Below, one piece after another: positions 6,882 through 13,818 of a DNA stretch of 15,972 bases (the stretch's first letter is position 1; every line of letters starts with the position of its first letter). This stretch comes from an uncultured Prosthecobacter sp. (GTDB taxonomy: Bacteria > Verrucomicrobiota > Verrucomicrobiia > Verrucomicrobiales > Verrucomicrobiaceae). The translations under genes and the position numbers were made by a program. The notes under the pieces are model-generated. The model saw only the letters and a list, made by a program, of their open reading frames with translations. It did no database searches and had not been told where the DNA came from. The stretch covers positions 1 to 15,972 of the forward strand of contig CALDGV010000517.1 of assembly GCA_937941745.1 (NCBI GenBank). Direction: 5' to 3'.

Positions 6882-8536
6882 AGCATCACCAGCACCTGGG
6901 CGGCGATGATGCGCAGAAGCATGGTGAGCGGATACACGGAGGCATAGGCCAGCGTGGGAGAATCGCTGCGAGCCTGAGCGGTGGCAAAAGCCAGGGCTGG
7001 AGGGTCCGTCATGCCGCCGGAAAGCAGCCCGCAGAGGGTCATGTAGTTCATGCCATGCCAGCGGCGGGCCAGGAAGCCGATCGTCAGGAGCGGCAGCAAG
7101 GTCACCACAAGGCCAAGAGCCACCCACTGCAGGCCCTGCGGCGTGAACACGGTGCTGACAAACTGCCCGCCGGAAAGCAGGCCCACACTGGCGAGAAAGA
7201 GAATCATCCCAAGCTCCCGCAGCGCCCGGTTGGCATTCATCGGCATGTGCATCACCAGCGGCCCGACCTTGCCCAGATGGCTCATCAGGATCGCCACAAG
7301 GAGCGGTCCGCCGGCCAGGCCGAGGCAGACCGGCGCAGGCAGCCAATCAACATGGATGGGCTGCATACCTGCCAGGACCCCGAGAAGGATGCCGGCGAAA
7401 ATGGCCGCAAACTTGGTTTCCTGCAGCTGCTCCACCGCATTGCCCAGCGCCGCTGTGGCGCTGTTCAGGGACTCTTCATCGCCGACGAGCTGAAGCATGT
7501 CTCCAAACTGCAGCCTCACCTCCGGCAGCGCGGTGAAAATCTGATCTCCGCGGCTCACCCGGGTGACGATGACGTTGTGCAGATGGTCCAGACCGAGTTC
7601 GCGCACAGTCTTGCCTAGCATCGCCCGATGAGTCAGCACCACACGACGGTAGGTGACATTGCCAGGCGCCTTCATCAGGTTCTCCTCCGTGGCGCTGCCA
7701 ATGACGAGGCTGAACTGCTCCAAACGCGACCTTGTTCCTACCGCCAGGATGACATCGCCGACATGCAACTGGGTGGCGGCAGACGGCGCATGCACCTCTT
7801 GCTCCCCGGCGGCACGGATGCGGGAGACAATGACGCCTGTCTCCTGAATGCCCGGCACAGAAGCCAGGGCCACACCTTCCAGATTGGGGTTCTCCACCCG
7901 CAGATTCAGCCGCTCCAGAGGCTCCACACCGGCCTTTTGATGCTGGCGAAAGGCTTCCTCCTCGGCGGAAACATTCACCCGCAGCAGCAGGCGGAGGATC
8001 ACCAGGGCAAGAATGATGCCCACCACCGCCAGCGGGTAGGTGGCGGCGTAGGCCAGCGCGGGCAGCGTGGAGGCCTCCGCGCCCGCATTTTGCAGGGCCT
8101 GCTGCGCAGCGCCGAGGGCCGGTGTGTTGGTCGTGGCTCCGGCAAAGAGGCCGGCGATCACGGCCGGAGACATTCCCAGAAGTCCGCCACCAGCCCAGGC
8201 CACAAGCGCCCCGCCGAGCACCAGGGCCGCCGCGTATCCGTTCAGGCGAAGGCCCTCATTTTTCAGCGAAGCCACAAAGCCCGGCCCCATCTGCATGCCG
8301 AGCGCAAACACGAAAAGCACGAGGCCGAAGTCCTTCAGAAAATGCACCACCTCCACCTGCGGCACCCAGCCCAGATGAGCAGCCAGCAGGCCGGCAAACA
8401 GCACCCCGGCCATGCCCAGACGGGTTCCTGCAATCGCCAGATGGCCGAGTCCTATCCCAGCCAGGGCCACCGAACTGATCAAAAGGAGGTCATGGGCCAC
8501 AGTGGAGGCGTCAGCGATGAAAGGCAGCAAGGTCAC
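6878..8536 (-). CDS. AspT/YidE-family putative transporter with two TrkA_C domains
   Basis: This is a 552-residue inner-membrane protein. It has the family layout: about five membrane segments (residues 15-185), two TrkA_C (RCK C-terminal) regulatory domains (about 205-285 and 290-365), then about five more membrane segments (375-552). The two membrane halves repeat each other: GATTNTPALGAAQQAL (133-148) matches GGMTDPPALAFATAQA (507-522), and each is followed by LAYA..YPL. AspT exchanges aspartate for alanine; YidE-type members have no proven substrate, so only the class can be named. GTG 8536 gives the usual N terminus and a length equal to typical YidE proteins. The frame is open to 8665, but that extra part is hydrophilic and unlike the family. 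A perfect hairpin (8546-8564) precedes the start. The gene heads a group with DUF3820 and trpD. Confidence 0.88.
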   Translation of the reverse strand: MTLLPFIADASTVAHDLLLISSVALAGIGLGHLAIAGTRLGMAGVLFAGLLAAHLGWVPQVEVVHFLKDFGLVLFVFALGMQMGPGFVASLKNEGLRLNGYAAALVLGGALVAWAGGGLLGMSPAVIAGLFAGATTNTPALGAAQQALQNAGAEASTLPALAYAATYPLAVVGIILALVILRLLLRVNVSAEEEAFRQHQKAGVEPLERLNLRVENPNLEGVALASVPGIQETGVIVSRIRAAGEQEVHAPSAATQLHVGDVILAVGTRSRLEQFSLVIGSATEENLMKAPGNVTYRRVVLTHRAMLGKTVRELGLDHLHNVIVTRVSRGDQIFTALPEVRLQFGDMLQLVGDEESLNSATAALGNAVEQLQETKFAAIFAGILLGVLAGMQPIHVDWLPAPVCLGLAGGPLLVAILMSHLGKVGPLVMHMPMNANRALRELGMILFLASVGLLSGGQFVSTVFTPQGLQWVALGLVVTLLPLLTIGFLARRWHGMNYMTLCGLLSGGMTDPPALAFATAQARSDSPTLAYASVYPLTMLLRIIAAQVLVML

Positions 8537-8545
8537 ACCTCTGTC

Positions 8546-8564
8546 ATGGCACGAGCCGTGCCAT
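8546..8564 (-). promoter_or_regulatory. Perfect 8-bp palindrome just upstream of the transporter start
   Basis: ATGGCACG (8546-8553) and CGTGCCAT (8557-8564) are exact reverse complements around a 3-nt centre. In the transporter mRNA it would fold as a tight hairpin ending 9 nt before the GTG start, with the weak AGAGG ribosome site lying between. It could be a repressor operator or an RNA hairpin that affects translation. Confidence 0.55.
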
Positions 8565-8606
8565 CCTGCCGCCCCTTTCCTGTGCCTATTTTGCCTGTTG
8601 GCAGGC

Positions 8607-8656
8607 TTGTTCACGCCCTCAGGCCGATTGTTCGCAGAAATACCGCCCTTGTTCAC
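8607..8656 (+). repeat. Three direct repeats TTGTTC(A/G)C with exact 21-bp period
   Basis: Copies are at 8607-8614 (TTGTTCAC), 8628-8635 (TTGTTCGC) and 8649-8656 (TTGTTCAC). Start-to-start distance is 21 bp both times, two helical turns, so a protein bound to each copy would sit on the same DNA face. The last copy ends 38 bp before the cysE start codon. A fourth copy is not found at the next step on either side. Confidence 0.6.
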
Positions 8657-8694
8657 AGCACGCACGATTGCCTTCGAGGTCTTCTCCGCTTTAA

Positions 8695-9630
8695 ATGAAG
8701 CCCTTGAAACCGATGGATTGCCGCCAGGAAGAGATCGTCCAAAGCCTCATGGCCTCGTATTGCGAGGTCGGGGGCATCAATCATGTGGATAGCGGCAACC
8801 TGCCGTCCAAGCGGGCCATCACTGTGCTCTGCGAAGACCTGCTGCAGGTGCTTTTCCCCGGCTTCTTTTCGGAAGACGCCCTCTCCTCCCAGGATTTGGA
8901 GCTGCTCACCCACGAACGTGTGGCCGGGATGCGCGAACGCCTGAACATCGAGGTGCGCCGCAGCCTGCGCCTGCGCGATGGCCAGGGCAAAAATCACCAC
9001 GAAGAGGCCATGAAGCTTGTCTGCGATTTCATGGTGCGCCTGCCAGAGGTGCGCCGTCTGCTGCAGACGGATGTGCAGGCCGCTTTTGATGGCGATCCAG
9101 CCGCACGCAGCTTTGAGGAGATCATCCTCGCCTACCCTGGCCTCGAAGCCATCGCCATCCAGCGGAGCGCCCACCTCCTCTACAAGGCAGGCGTGCCACT
9201 GCTGCCGCGCATGATGACCGAATGGGCGCATGGCCGGACCGGCATCGACATCCATCCCGGTGCTGAAATCGGCAGTCATTTCTTCATCGACCACGGCACC
9301 GGCGTCGTCATTGGCGAAACCTGCCAGATCGGCTCACATGTGAAGCTCTACCAGGGAGTCGGCCTGGTGGCCAAGTCCCTTGCCGCAGGCCAGGCCCTTG
9401 CGGGCAAAAAGCGTCATCCCACCCTGGAAGACCACGTCACCATCTATGCCGGGGCCACGATTGTCGGCGGCGACACCGTCATTGGCGCCCGCAGCATCAT
9501 CGGCGCCAACGTCTTCCTGATGGAAAGTGTGGCACCTGACATGGTCTATGCCCTGGGAGATCAGGAGCACCGCATCCGCGACCGCAAGCAAACCCAGATC
9601 AAGAAAGAGTCTGCCATCGGCGTGGCCTGA
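8695..9630 (+). CDS. cysE: Serine O-acetyltransferase, EpsC type
   Basis: This 311-residue enzyme makes O-acetylserine from serine and acetyl-CoA, the committed step of cysteine synthesis. An N-terminal helical domain (to about 170) is followed by a left-handed beta-helix of hexapeptide repeats (about 184-275). Catalytic-type residues are Asp126, His160 (RSAHLLY) and His200 within IDIHPGAEIG...FFIDHGTGVVIGE (184-208), followed by VKLYQGVGL and ATIVGGDTVIGARSIIGANV. The long N terminus and YPGLEAIA...AHLLYKAGVPLLPRMMTEWAH stretch place it in the EpsC subgroup rather than the enterobacterial CysE type. The C terminus (SAIGVA) lacks the terminal Ile that docks into cysteine synthase in classical CysE. 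It precedes a SprT-like gene by 3 bp. Upstream lies the phased-repeat region. GAGGT is present but 14 nt before the ATG, too far for a normal ribosome site. Confidence 0.93.
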   Translation: MKPLKPMDCRQEEIVQSLMASYCEVGGINHVDSGNLPSKRAITVLCEDLLQVLFPGFFSEDALSSQDLELLTHERVAGMRERLNIEVRRSLRLRDGQGKNHHEEAMKLVCDFMVRLPEVRRLLQTDVQAAFDGDPAARSFEEIILAYPGLEAIAIQRSAHLLYKAGVPLLPRMMTEWAHGRTGIDIHPGAEIGSHFFIDHGTGVVIGETCQIGSHVKLYQGVGLVAKSLAAGQALAGKKRHPTLEDHVTIYAGATIVGGDTVIGARSIIGANVFLMESVAPDMVYALGDQEHRIRDRKQTQIKKESAIGVA

Positions 9631-9633
9631 GAC

Positions 9634-10311
9634 ATGAACCTCGCGCGGAAAATCTCTCAGATGCTGTTCGATTTCGGCACCCAGCCTCCCTGGAAGCCGG
9701 CTGAAGGCTCCGTGTTTGAAAAGCTCCAGGCCATGGGCAGGAGCCACGAGAAACGTGAAGCCCGGCGGCTGGCAGCCAAGGAGATCACCGAGGACGAAGA
9801 ACTCACGGAATCCTGCCGGCAGCTGCTCCAGCAGATCGAGCTCACCGGCATGGCCAAGGTGGTGAAAGTCTTCTGGAACCCACGCATGCGCAGCACTGCA
9901 GGCTACGCCTCCTACCCGAGCTGGCGCATCGAGCTCAATCCCAAGCTGCGCGAGTTCGAAGGCCAGACAGAGCGCACCCTGCGCCATGAACTGGCCCACC
10001 TCGTCGCCTACCACCGTGCCGGACGTCGCCGCATCGAGCCGCACGGAACTGAATGGAAGCAGGCCTGCGCTGACCTGGGAATTCCTGGCGAATCAGCACG
10101 CCACACCCTGCCCCTGCCACGCCGCGAGGTGAGCCGGAAGTATGTGTATTCCTGCGCCCACTGCGGCGTCATGGCACACCGTGCCCGCCCTTTCCGCCGT
10201 GGCACCGCCTGCAGGAAGTGCTGTGATGAGCACAACAGCGGCCGTTACGATGCAAAGTTCCGCTTTGTGTTGGTCGAAAAGCCCGAAAAGCGCGACTCAA
10301 AGGCTCAGTAA
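9634..10311 (+). CDS. SprT-like zinc metalloprotein
   Basis: This is a 225-residue protein of the SprT/Spartan-like zincin group. The zinc site is HELAH (118-122), with His137 in PHGTEW as the likely third ligand. A zinc ribbon follows, with CAHC at 174-177 and CRKC at 193-196, ending in GRYDAKFRFVLV. Bacterial SprT-like proteins keep the protease active-site glutamate (here Glu119), but their substrates are mostly unknown; eukaryotic Spartan relatives degrade proteins crosslinked to DNA. Residues 1-60 are charged and of unknown use. It starts 3 bp after cysE stops, so the two are almost certainly cotranscribed, although no functional link between them is known. The end overlaps the convergent metallo-hydrolase by 7 bp, and a hairpin at 10320-10342 lies 8 nt past the stop. 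Peptidase activity is inferred from motifs only. Confidence 0.85.
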   Translation: MNLARKISQMLFDFGTQPPWKPAEGSVFEKLQAMGRSHEKREARRLAAKEITEDEELTESCRQLLQQIELTGMAKVVKVFWNPRMRSTAGYASYPSWRIELNPKLREFEGQTERTLRHELAHLVAYHRAGRRRIEPHGTEWKQACADLGIPGESARHTLPLPRREVSRKYVYSCAHCGVMAHRARPFRRGTACRKCCDEHNSGRYDAKFRFVLVEKPEKRDSKAQ

Positions 10312-11282
10312 ACAGCCGTTTCGCCTTCATGAAGAAGGCGAACGCGCTCATCCAGCCCACGGTTGAAGGCGGAACGTGCCAGCCACTCCGCCGGCTCATG
10401 GATGGGCTCGCCCCCGAGGGGGAAGGTATCGTGATGCATGGGCACCATATGGCGTGCCCCCATCATTTCGAAGGCATCCAGCGCCTCCTCGGGATTCATG
10501 TGCACCGGACGTCCGCTGGGAGCGAGATAGGCCCCGATGGGCATCAGCGCGAGGTCGATCTCCGCCCGCTGGCCGATGTCCCGAAATCCATCGAACATGG
10601 AGCTGTCTCCACAGTGAAACAGGGTGCGCTCACCGCCCTGGATCAGGTAGCCGCCGAAACCACGATGTGTGTCGTGGATCATGCGGGCTCCCCAGTGGCG
10701 CGCAGGCGTGAGGGTGATGTGGAGGTCGCGAAACTGCGCCCGCTGCCACGTGTCGAGCTCGACAACCTGCCCGAAGCCACAGCGCTTCACCACGCTGCCG
10801 ACCCCTCGGGGAAGAATGATGGGCTGGCCCCGGGCGATCCGTCGCAGGCTGGGCAGGTGCAGGTGGTCAAAATGCGCGTGCGTGATCAGGACAAGGTCGA
10901 TCGGCGGCAGATCGCTGGCCCACAGGCTGGGGTGGCGCAAGCGCTTCACCGGGCCATGCCAGAGCGCCCAGTTGGGGTCGATGATCACATTCACTCCGCC
11001 CAGTTGGGCAAAAAAACCGGCATGCCCCAGCCAGGTCACCCCGAGCTGGTCCATCATCGTCTGGGGAACCCCGTCTGCGATCACGCGCCCCGGCTTGCGC
11101 GGTGCCAGGATGCTTGGAATGAGCACCTCACCAAGGAATTGCAGGTTCCTCTGATGCCAGCCTTGAGTGGGAAGCAGGCCAATGTGGTTGTCATCCGGCC
11201 GCCGACGTCCGAAGAAGCGCCGCCGAGCGGGCTGGCTGAGGAGAGCAGGCCCTCCGAGGTCCGGAGCAGGGTCATGGATCAT
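10305..11282 (-). CDS. Metallo-beta-lactamase-fold hydrolase, NAPE-PLD/UlaG-like
   Basis: This 325-residue soluble metal-dependent hydrolase has all expected ligands: HAHFDH at 135-140 (HxHxDH), His196 (PARHW), Asp226 (HCGDSS) and a His at 283-284 (PMHHDTF). VTWLGHAGF at 82-90, IDPNW, ELDTW, FGGYLIQ and MPIGAYLAP give the layout of the group that includes N-acyl-phosphatidylethanolamine phospholipase D and L-ascorbate-6-phosphate lactonase (UlaG). The substrate cannot be told from sequence; membrane-lipid, nucleotide or lactone phosphoesters are all possible. ATG 11282 gives the normal length and the Arg/Pro-rich N-terminal segment common in NAPE-PLD-like proteins. The frame is open to 11447, but that part would run through the divergent neighbour's start. 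It is a single gene diverging from the folate cyclo-ligase; its stop overlaps the SprT-like gene by 7 bp. Confidence 0.9.
   Translation of the reverse strand: MIHDPAPDLGGPALLSQPARRRFFGRRRPDDNHIGLLPTQGWHQRNLQFLGEVLIPSILAPRKPGRVIADGVPQTMMDQLGVTWLGHAGFFAQLGGVNVIIDPNWALWHGPVKRLRHPSLWASDLPPIDLVLITHAHFDHLHLPSLRRIARGQPIILPRGVGSVVKRCGFGQVVELDTWQRAQFRDLHITLTPARHWGARMIHDTHRGFGGYLIQGGERTLFHCGDSSMFDGFRDIGQRAEIDLALMPIGAYLAPSGRPVHMNPEEALDAFEMMGARHMVPMHHDTFPLGGEPIHEPAEWLARSAFNRGLDERVRLLHEGETAVY
10320..10342 (+). terminator. Candidate hairpin terminator of cysE/SprT-like, inside the neighbour's coding end
   Basis: TTCGCCTTC (10320-10328) and GAAGGCGAA (10334-10342) form a perfect 9-bp stem with a 5-nt loop starting 8 nt after the SprT-like stop. 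No U-run follows, so termination efficiency is uncertain. On the other strand it is the last codons of the metallo-hydrolase. Confidence 0.4.
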
Positions 11283-11372
11283 CGTGGCAGGTGAATATCC
11301 CGATTCTTCTGAGGAGTTAACGACCTTTAATCGGCGCTGACAACCCCCATTTTGCGGGTCATGTGTCCCGGC

Positions 11373-11981
11373 ATGAGTCTCGACGGCAGCCGCACCTCCC
11401 CTTCCATCCCCACCGCTGAAACGGGCGATACCTGGACGAAGAGCCACTTCCGCCGCAGCATCCGCGACCGTCTGCGGGCGGTGCCTGAAGGCACGCTGCG
11501 CCGATGGTCGGACCAGCTTGTCGAGCGCTTGAAAGCCCGCTCTGACCTGTGGGATGTCCCAGGCACGGTGGCGCTGTTTGGTGGTTTGAAAAACGAGCCC
11601 GACCTGGTGGACGAGTTCCTGCCCTGGCTGAGGCAGCGTGGTTGGCGGGCCGCCTTTTTTGCCGTGGAAGGCACGGAGCTCATCCCAGTGGAAGTGCGCT
11701 CCTCAGCAGACCTGAAGCGCGGACCTCTGGGCGTCTGGGAGCCAAAGCCCGCGCCGCCACTCTCTTTGAACGAACTGGATGTGATTCTCGTGCCAGGACT
11801 GGCCTTTGCCTTGCGTGATGGTGCCCGGCTGGGCCGGGGAGGAGGCTTTTATGACCGCCTGCTCAGCCGCGACCAACTGCGGGCCAGGCTGGTGGGAGTC
11901 GCCTTTCATCTGCAACTGCTGCCCGACCTCCCCTGCGAGCCTCACGACGTCCGTGTTCCGGATCTTGTGACGGAACTCTGA
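11373..11981 (+). CDS. 5-formyltetrahydrofolate cyclo-ligase
   Basis: This 202-residue enzyme uses ATP to convert 5-formyl-THF to 5,10-methenyl-THF, returning the stored folate to one-carbon metabolism. The family pattern is complete: a basic N-terminal helix (KSHFRRSIRDRLRAV), the substrate loop GGLKNEPDLVDEFLPWL with Glu75, LGVWEPKP near 119, VPGLAFALRDGARLG at 140-154 and the nucleotide-binding GRGGGFYDRLL at 154-164. ATG 11373 gives a length near the family norm; ATG 11361 and TTG 11352 lie in the same frame and would add only 4 to 7 residues. It diverges from the metallo-hydrolase across 90 nt and stops 3 bp before the end of the convergent ABC gene. No 6S RNA was recognised beside it, although that pairing is common in Proteobacteria. 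Confidence 0.93.
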   Translation: MSLDGSRTSPSIPTAETGDTWTKSHFRRSIRDRLRAVPEGTLRRWSDQLVERLKARSDLWDVPGTVALFGGLKNEPDLVDEFLPWLRQRGWRAAFFAVEGTELIPVEVRSSADLKRGPLGVWEPKPAPPLSLNELDVILVPGLAFALRDGARLGRGGGFYDRLLSRDQLRARLVGVAFHLQLLPDLPCEPHDVRVPDLVTEL

Positions 11982-11984
11982 GCT

Positions 11985-13724
11985 TCACACCAGGGCCAGG
12001 CTGGCCAGCTCTCGGTAGTAGGGGCAGGTTTCAAGCAGACTGGCATGGCTGCCATGAGCCAGGATGCGACCCTGGCGCATTACATAGATCACATCCGCGC
12101 TGACCACCGTGCTCAGACGATGGGCGATGACGAGGCAGGTGCGGTCGGCACGCAGTTTTTCGAGAGCTGCCTGGATGGCCGCTTCAGACTGGGTGTCCAC
12201 GGCGCTGGTGGCTTCATCCAGCAGCAGCACCGGGGCATTTTTCAAAAAGGCACGCGCCATGGCCAGACGCTGCCGTTCGCCACCGCTGAGCATGACCCCA
12301 CGCTCACCAACTTCCGCATCGAGGCCGTCTGGATGGCGTTGCACGAAATCCGCTGCGCTGGCATGGCGCAGAGCCGCCCACAAGGCCTCGTCATCCGCGT
12401 TCGGGCAACCCAGGCGCAGGTTGTTGCGGATCGTGCCGGCAAACAAAAAGGTGTCCTGGGTCACGTAAGCCAGCGCAGCGCGCAGAGAGGCCCGGCTGTA
12501 GTCCGAGACAGACCGCCCATCCAGCGTCACCAACCCGCCCTGAGGCTCATAAAAACAAGCCAGAAGCTGGAAAAGCGTGCTTTTGCCAGACCCAGTGGCC
12601 CCCACGATGGCCACGGTCTGCCGCGGCAAGGCGCGCAGGCTGACCTCATGCAGCACAGGCTTGCCCTCCTGATAGCTGAAGCTGACGCCCTGGAACTCAA
12701 TGTCACCACGGACATTTTCGAGCCTGACACCAGCATCGAGGCTCTCCTCCCCTTCTTGATCGAGGATCTGAAACACACGTTCGGCACTGGCCAGGCCGGT
12801 GACGATGGTTTGATTCACCCCATGCAGCCGGGCGATGGGCTCGAAGAAGAAGCCGAGCAGAAAGATGAACTTGAAAAGCTCCCCCGGAGTGAGCCTGCCC
12901 TGGATGGCTGCCTGGGCCCCAAGACTCAGGAGCAGCACAAGGCCGAAACTGCCCAGAAATCCCATGAGCGGGCTGTACACCGCCCAGGCAGTCATCAGCC
13001 GCTGCTGAGCCTGGCGCAAAGCCATGCTGGCGTGATTGAACTGCTGCTGCTTCTCATCCTCGGCAGTATAGCTTTTGATTTGGCGGATGCCGGTGATGGT
13101 GTCGTGCAGCAGGGAGTTCATCCGGCTGCTGGCTTCGCGGGCTTCCCGCGACCTTGGAGCCACCCACCGGGCGAAGAGCCAGCCCCCAGCAGCGATGAAG
13201 GGCGTGGGAGCCATCACAATCCAGGCGAGCGCTGGATTCGTGCAAAACATCACGACTGCACTGATGACGATCTGAAGCAGGGCGGTAAGCCCCTGTTCAA
13301 TGCCTTCCGAAATCACCCGCTGAGTGGCGGGCACATCGTCGGCCATGCGGGTGAGCACATCCCCCGTGCTCTGCCGGTCGAACCAAGCCAGCGGCAGGCG
13401 GGCGATCTTGTGGTGCAGTTGACCCCGCAAGTCCGCAATCATGCCCTGCTCGAAGGCACTGTTCACCCGGGTGCGGAGATAGAAGAGCAGCTCGCGCAGG
13501 AAAAACGCCCCCACCGCCAGTCCACCCGCCTTCCAGATGCCTGCCACATCCTGGCGAGGGATCAGGTCGTCCACAAACCACTGCACCACACCCGGAAACA
13601 CCACGATGAGGGAGGTGCCCAGCACAGCGAGCGCAAACTGCAGGGCGGCCATGCGCCAGTGGCCCCTGGCAAACTGCAGGAGACGCAGGCCCGAAGCACG
13701 GAGGGAGGCAGGTTTGGCGGACAT
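11985..13724 (-). CDS. MsbA-like ABC exporter (fused membrane and ATPase domains)
   Basis: This 579-residue half-transporter should work as a homodimer in the inner membrane. Six membrane helices (about 22-310) include coupling-type loops such as FDRQSTGDVLTRMADD (115-130). The ATPase domain has Walker A GATGSGKST (375-383), Q-loop Gln423 (YVTQDTFLF), the signature LSGGERQRLAMARA (479-492), Walker B VLLLDE (499-504), the D-loop SAVD and H-loop His535. This is the MsbA/multidrug/lipid exporter subfamily; lipid A, a drug or another amphiphile could be the cargo. ATG 13724 starts the typical MSAKP...LRLLQFARGHWR N terminus. ATG 13781 (598 residues) is possible, with GGAG about 9 nt before it. 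It is the last gene of the aroC/CvpA-like group, 94 nt after the CvpA-like stop. A very long open frame on the opposite strand is a base-composition shadow. Confidence 0.93.
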   Translation of the reverse strand: MSAKPASLRASGLRLLQFARGHWRMAALQFALAVLGTSLIVVFPGVVQWFVDDLIPRQDVAGIWKAGGLAVGAFFLRELLFYLRTRVNSAFEQGMIADLRGQLHHKIARLPLAWFDRQSTGDVLTRMADDVPATQRVISEGIEQGLTALLQIVISAVVMFCTNPALAWIVMAPTPFIAAGGWLFARWVAPRSREAREASSRMNSLLHDTITGIRQIKSYTAEDEKQQQFNHASMALRQAQQRLMTAWAVYSPLMGFLGSFGLVLLLSLGAQAAIQGRLTPGELFKFIFLLGFFFEPIARLHGVNQTIVTGLASAERVFQILDQEGEESLDAGVRLENVRGDIEFQGVSFSYQEGKPVLHEVSLRALPRQTVAIVGATGSGKSTLFQLLACFYEPQGGLVTLDGRSVSDYSRASLRAALAYVTQDTFLFAGTIRNNLRLGCPNADDEALWAALRHASAADFVQRHPDGLDAEVGERGVMLSGGERQRLAMARAFLKNAPVLLLDEATSAVDTQSEAAIQAALEKLRADRTCLVIAHRLSTVVSADVIYVMRQGRILAHGSHASLLETCPYYRELASLALV

Positions 13725-13818
13725 CGAGAAGTCAAAAATCACAGATTCCGACGAGGAGATCCGCAGCAGCCTCGGACGCATCGCGGCGCTCCGGCTTCAA
13801 ACGAATCTCCCGAACGCC

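Larger units (their letters stand above)
8537..8694. promoter_or_regulatory. Divergent control region between the AspT-type transporter and cysE
   Basis: These 158 nt must hold promoters for both directions. They contain the 8546-8564 palindrome, a short GCCTG-TTGG-CAGGC stem at 8593-8606 and three phased TTGTTC(A/G)C repeats at 8607-8656. A frame reads through part of the region on the minus strand, but it does not look like protein. Confidence 0.6.

Noticed and set aside
6480..7346. A 288-residue reading of the DUF3820 frame
   Set aside because: The upstream half overlaps the transporter on the same strand in another frame and reads as Pro/Arg/Ala-rich noise. The real gene starts near 6881.
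6518..8698. Two long plus-strand frames opposite trpD, DUF3820 and the transporter
   Set aside because: Low-complexity His/Arg/Gln-rich translation with no family resemblance; the opposite strand encodes a well-matched transporter.
11980..12011. GAGCT...AGCTC flanking GGCCA-GGC-TGGCC as a terminator of the folate cyclo-ligase
   Set aside because: The stems are only 5 bp each, separated by unpaired bases, with no U-run. Too weak to annotate.
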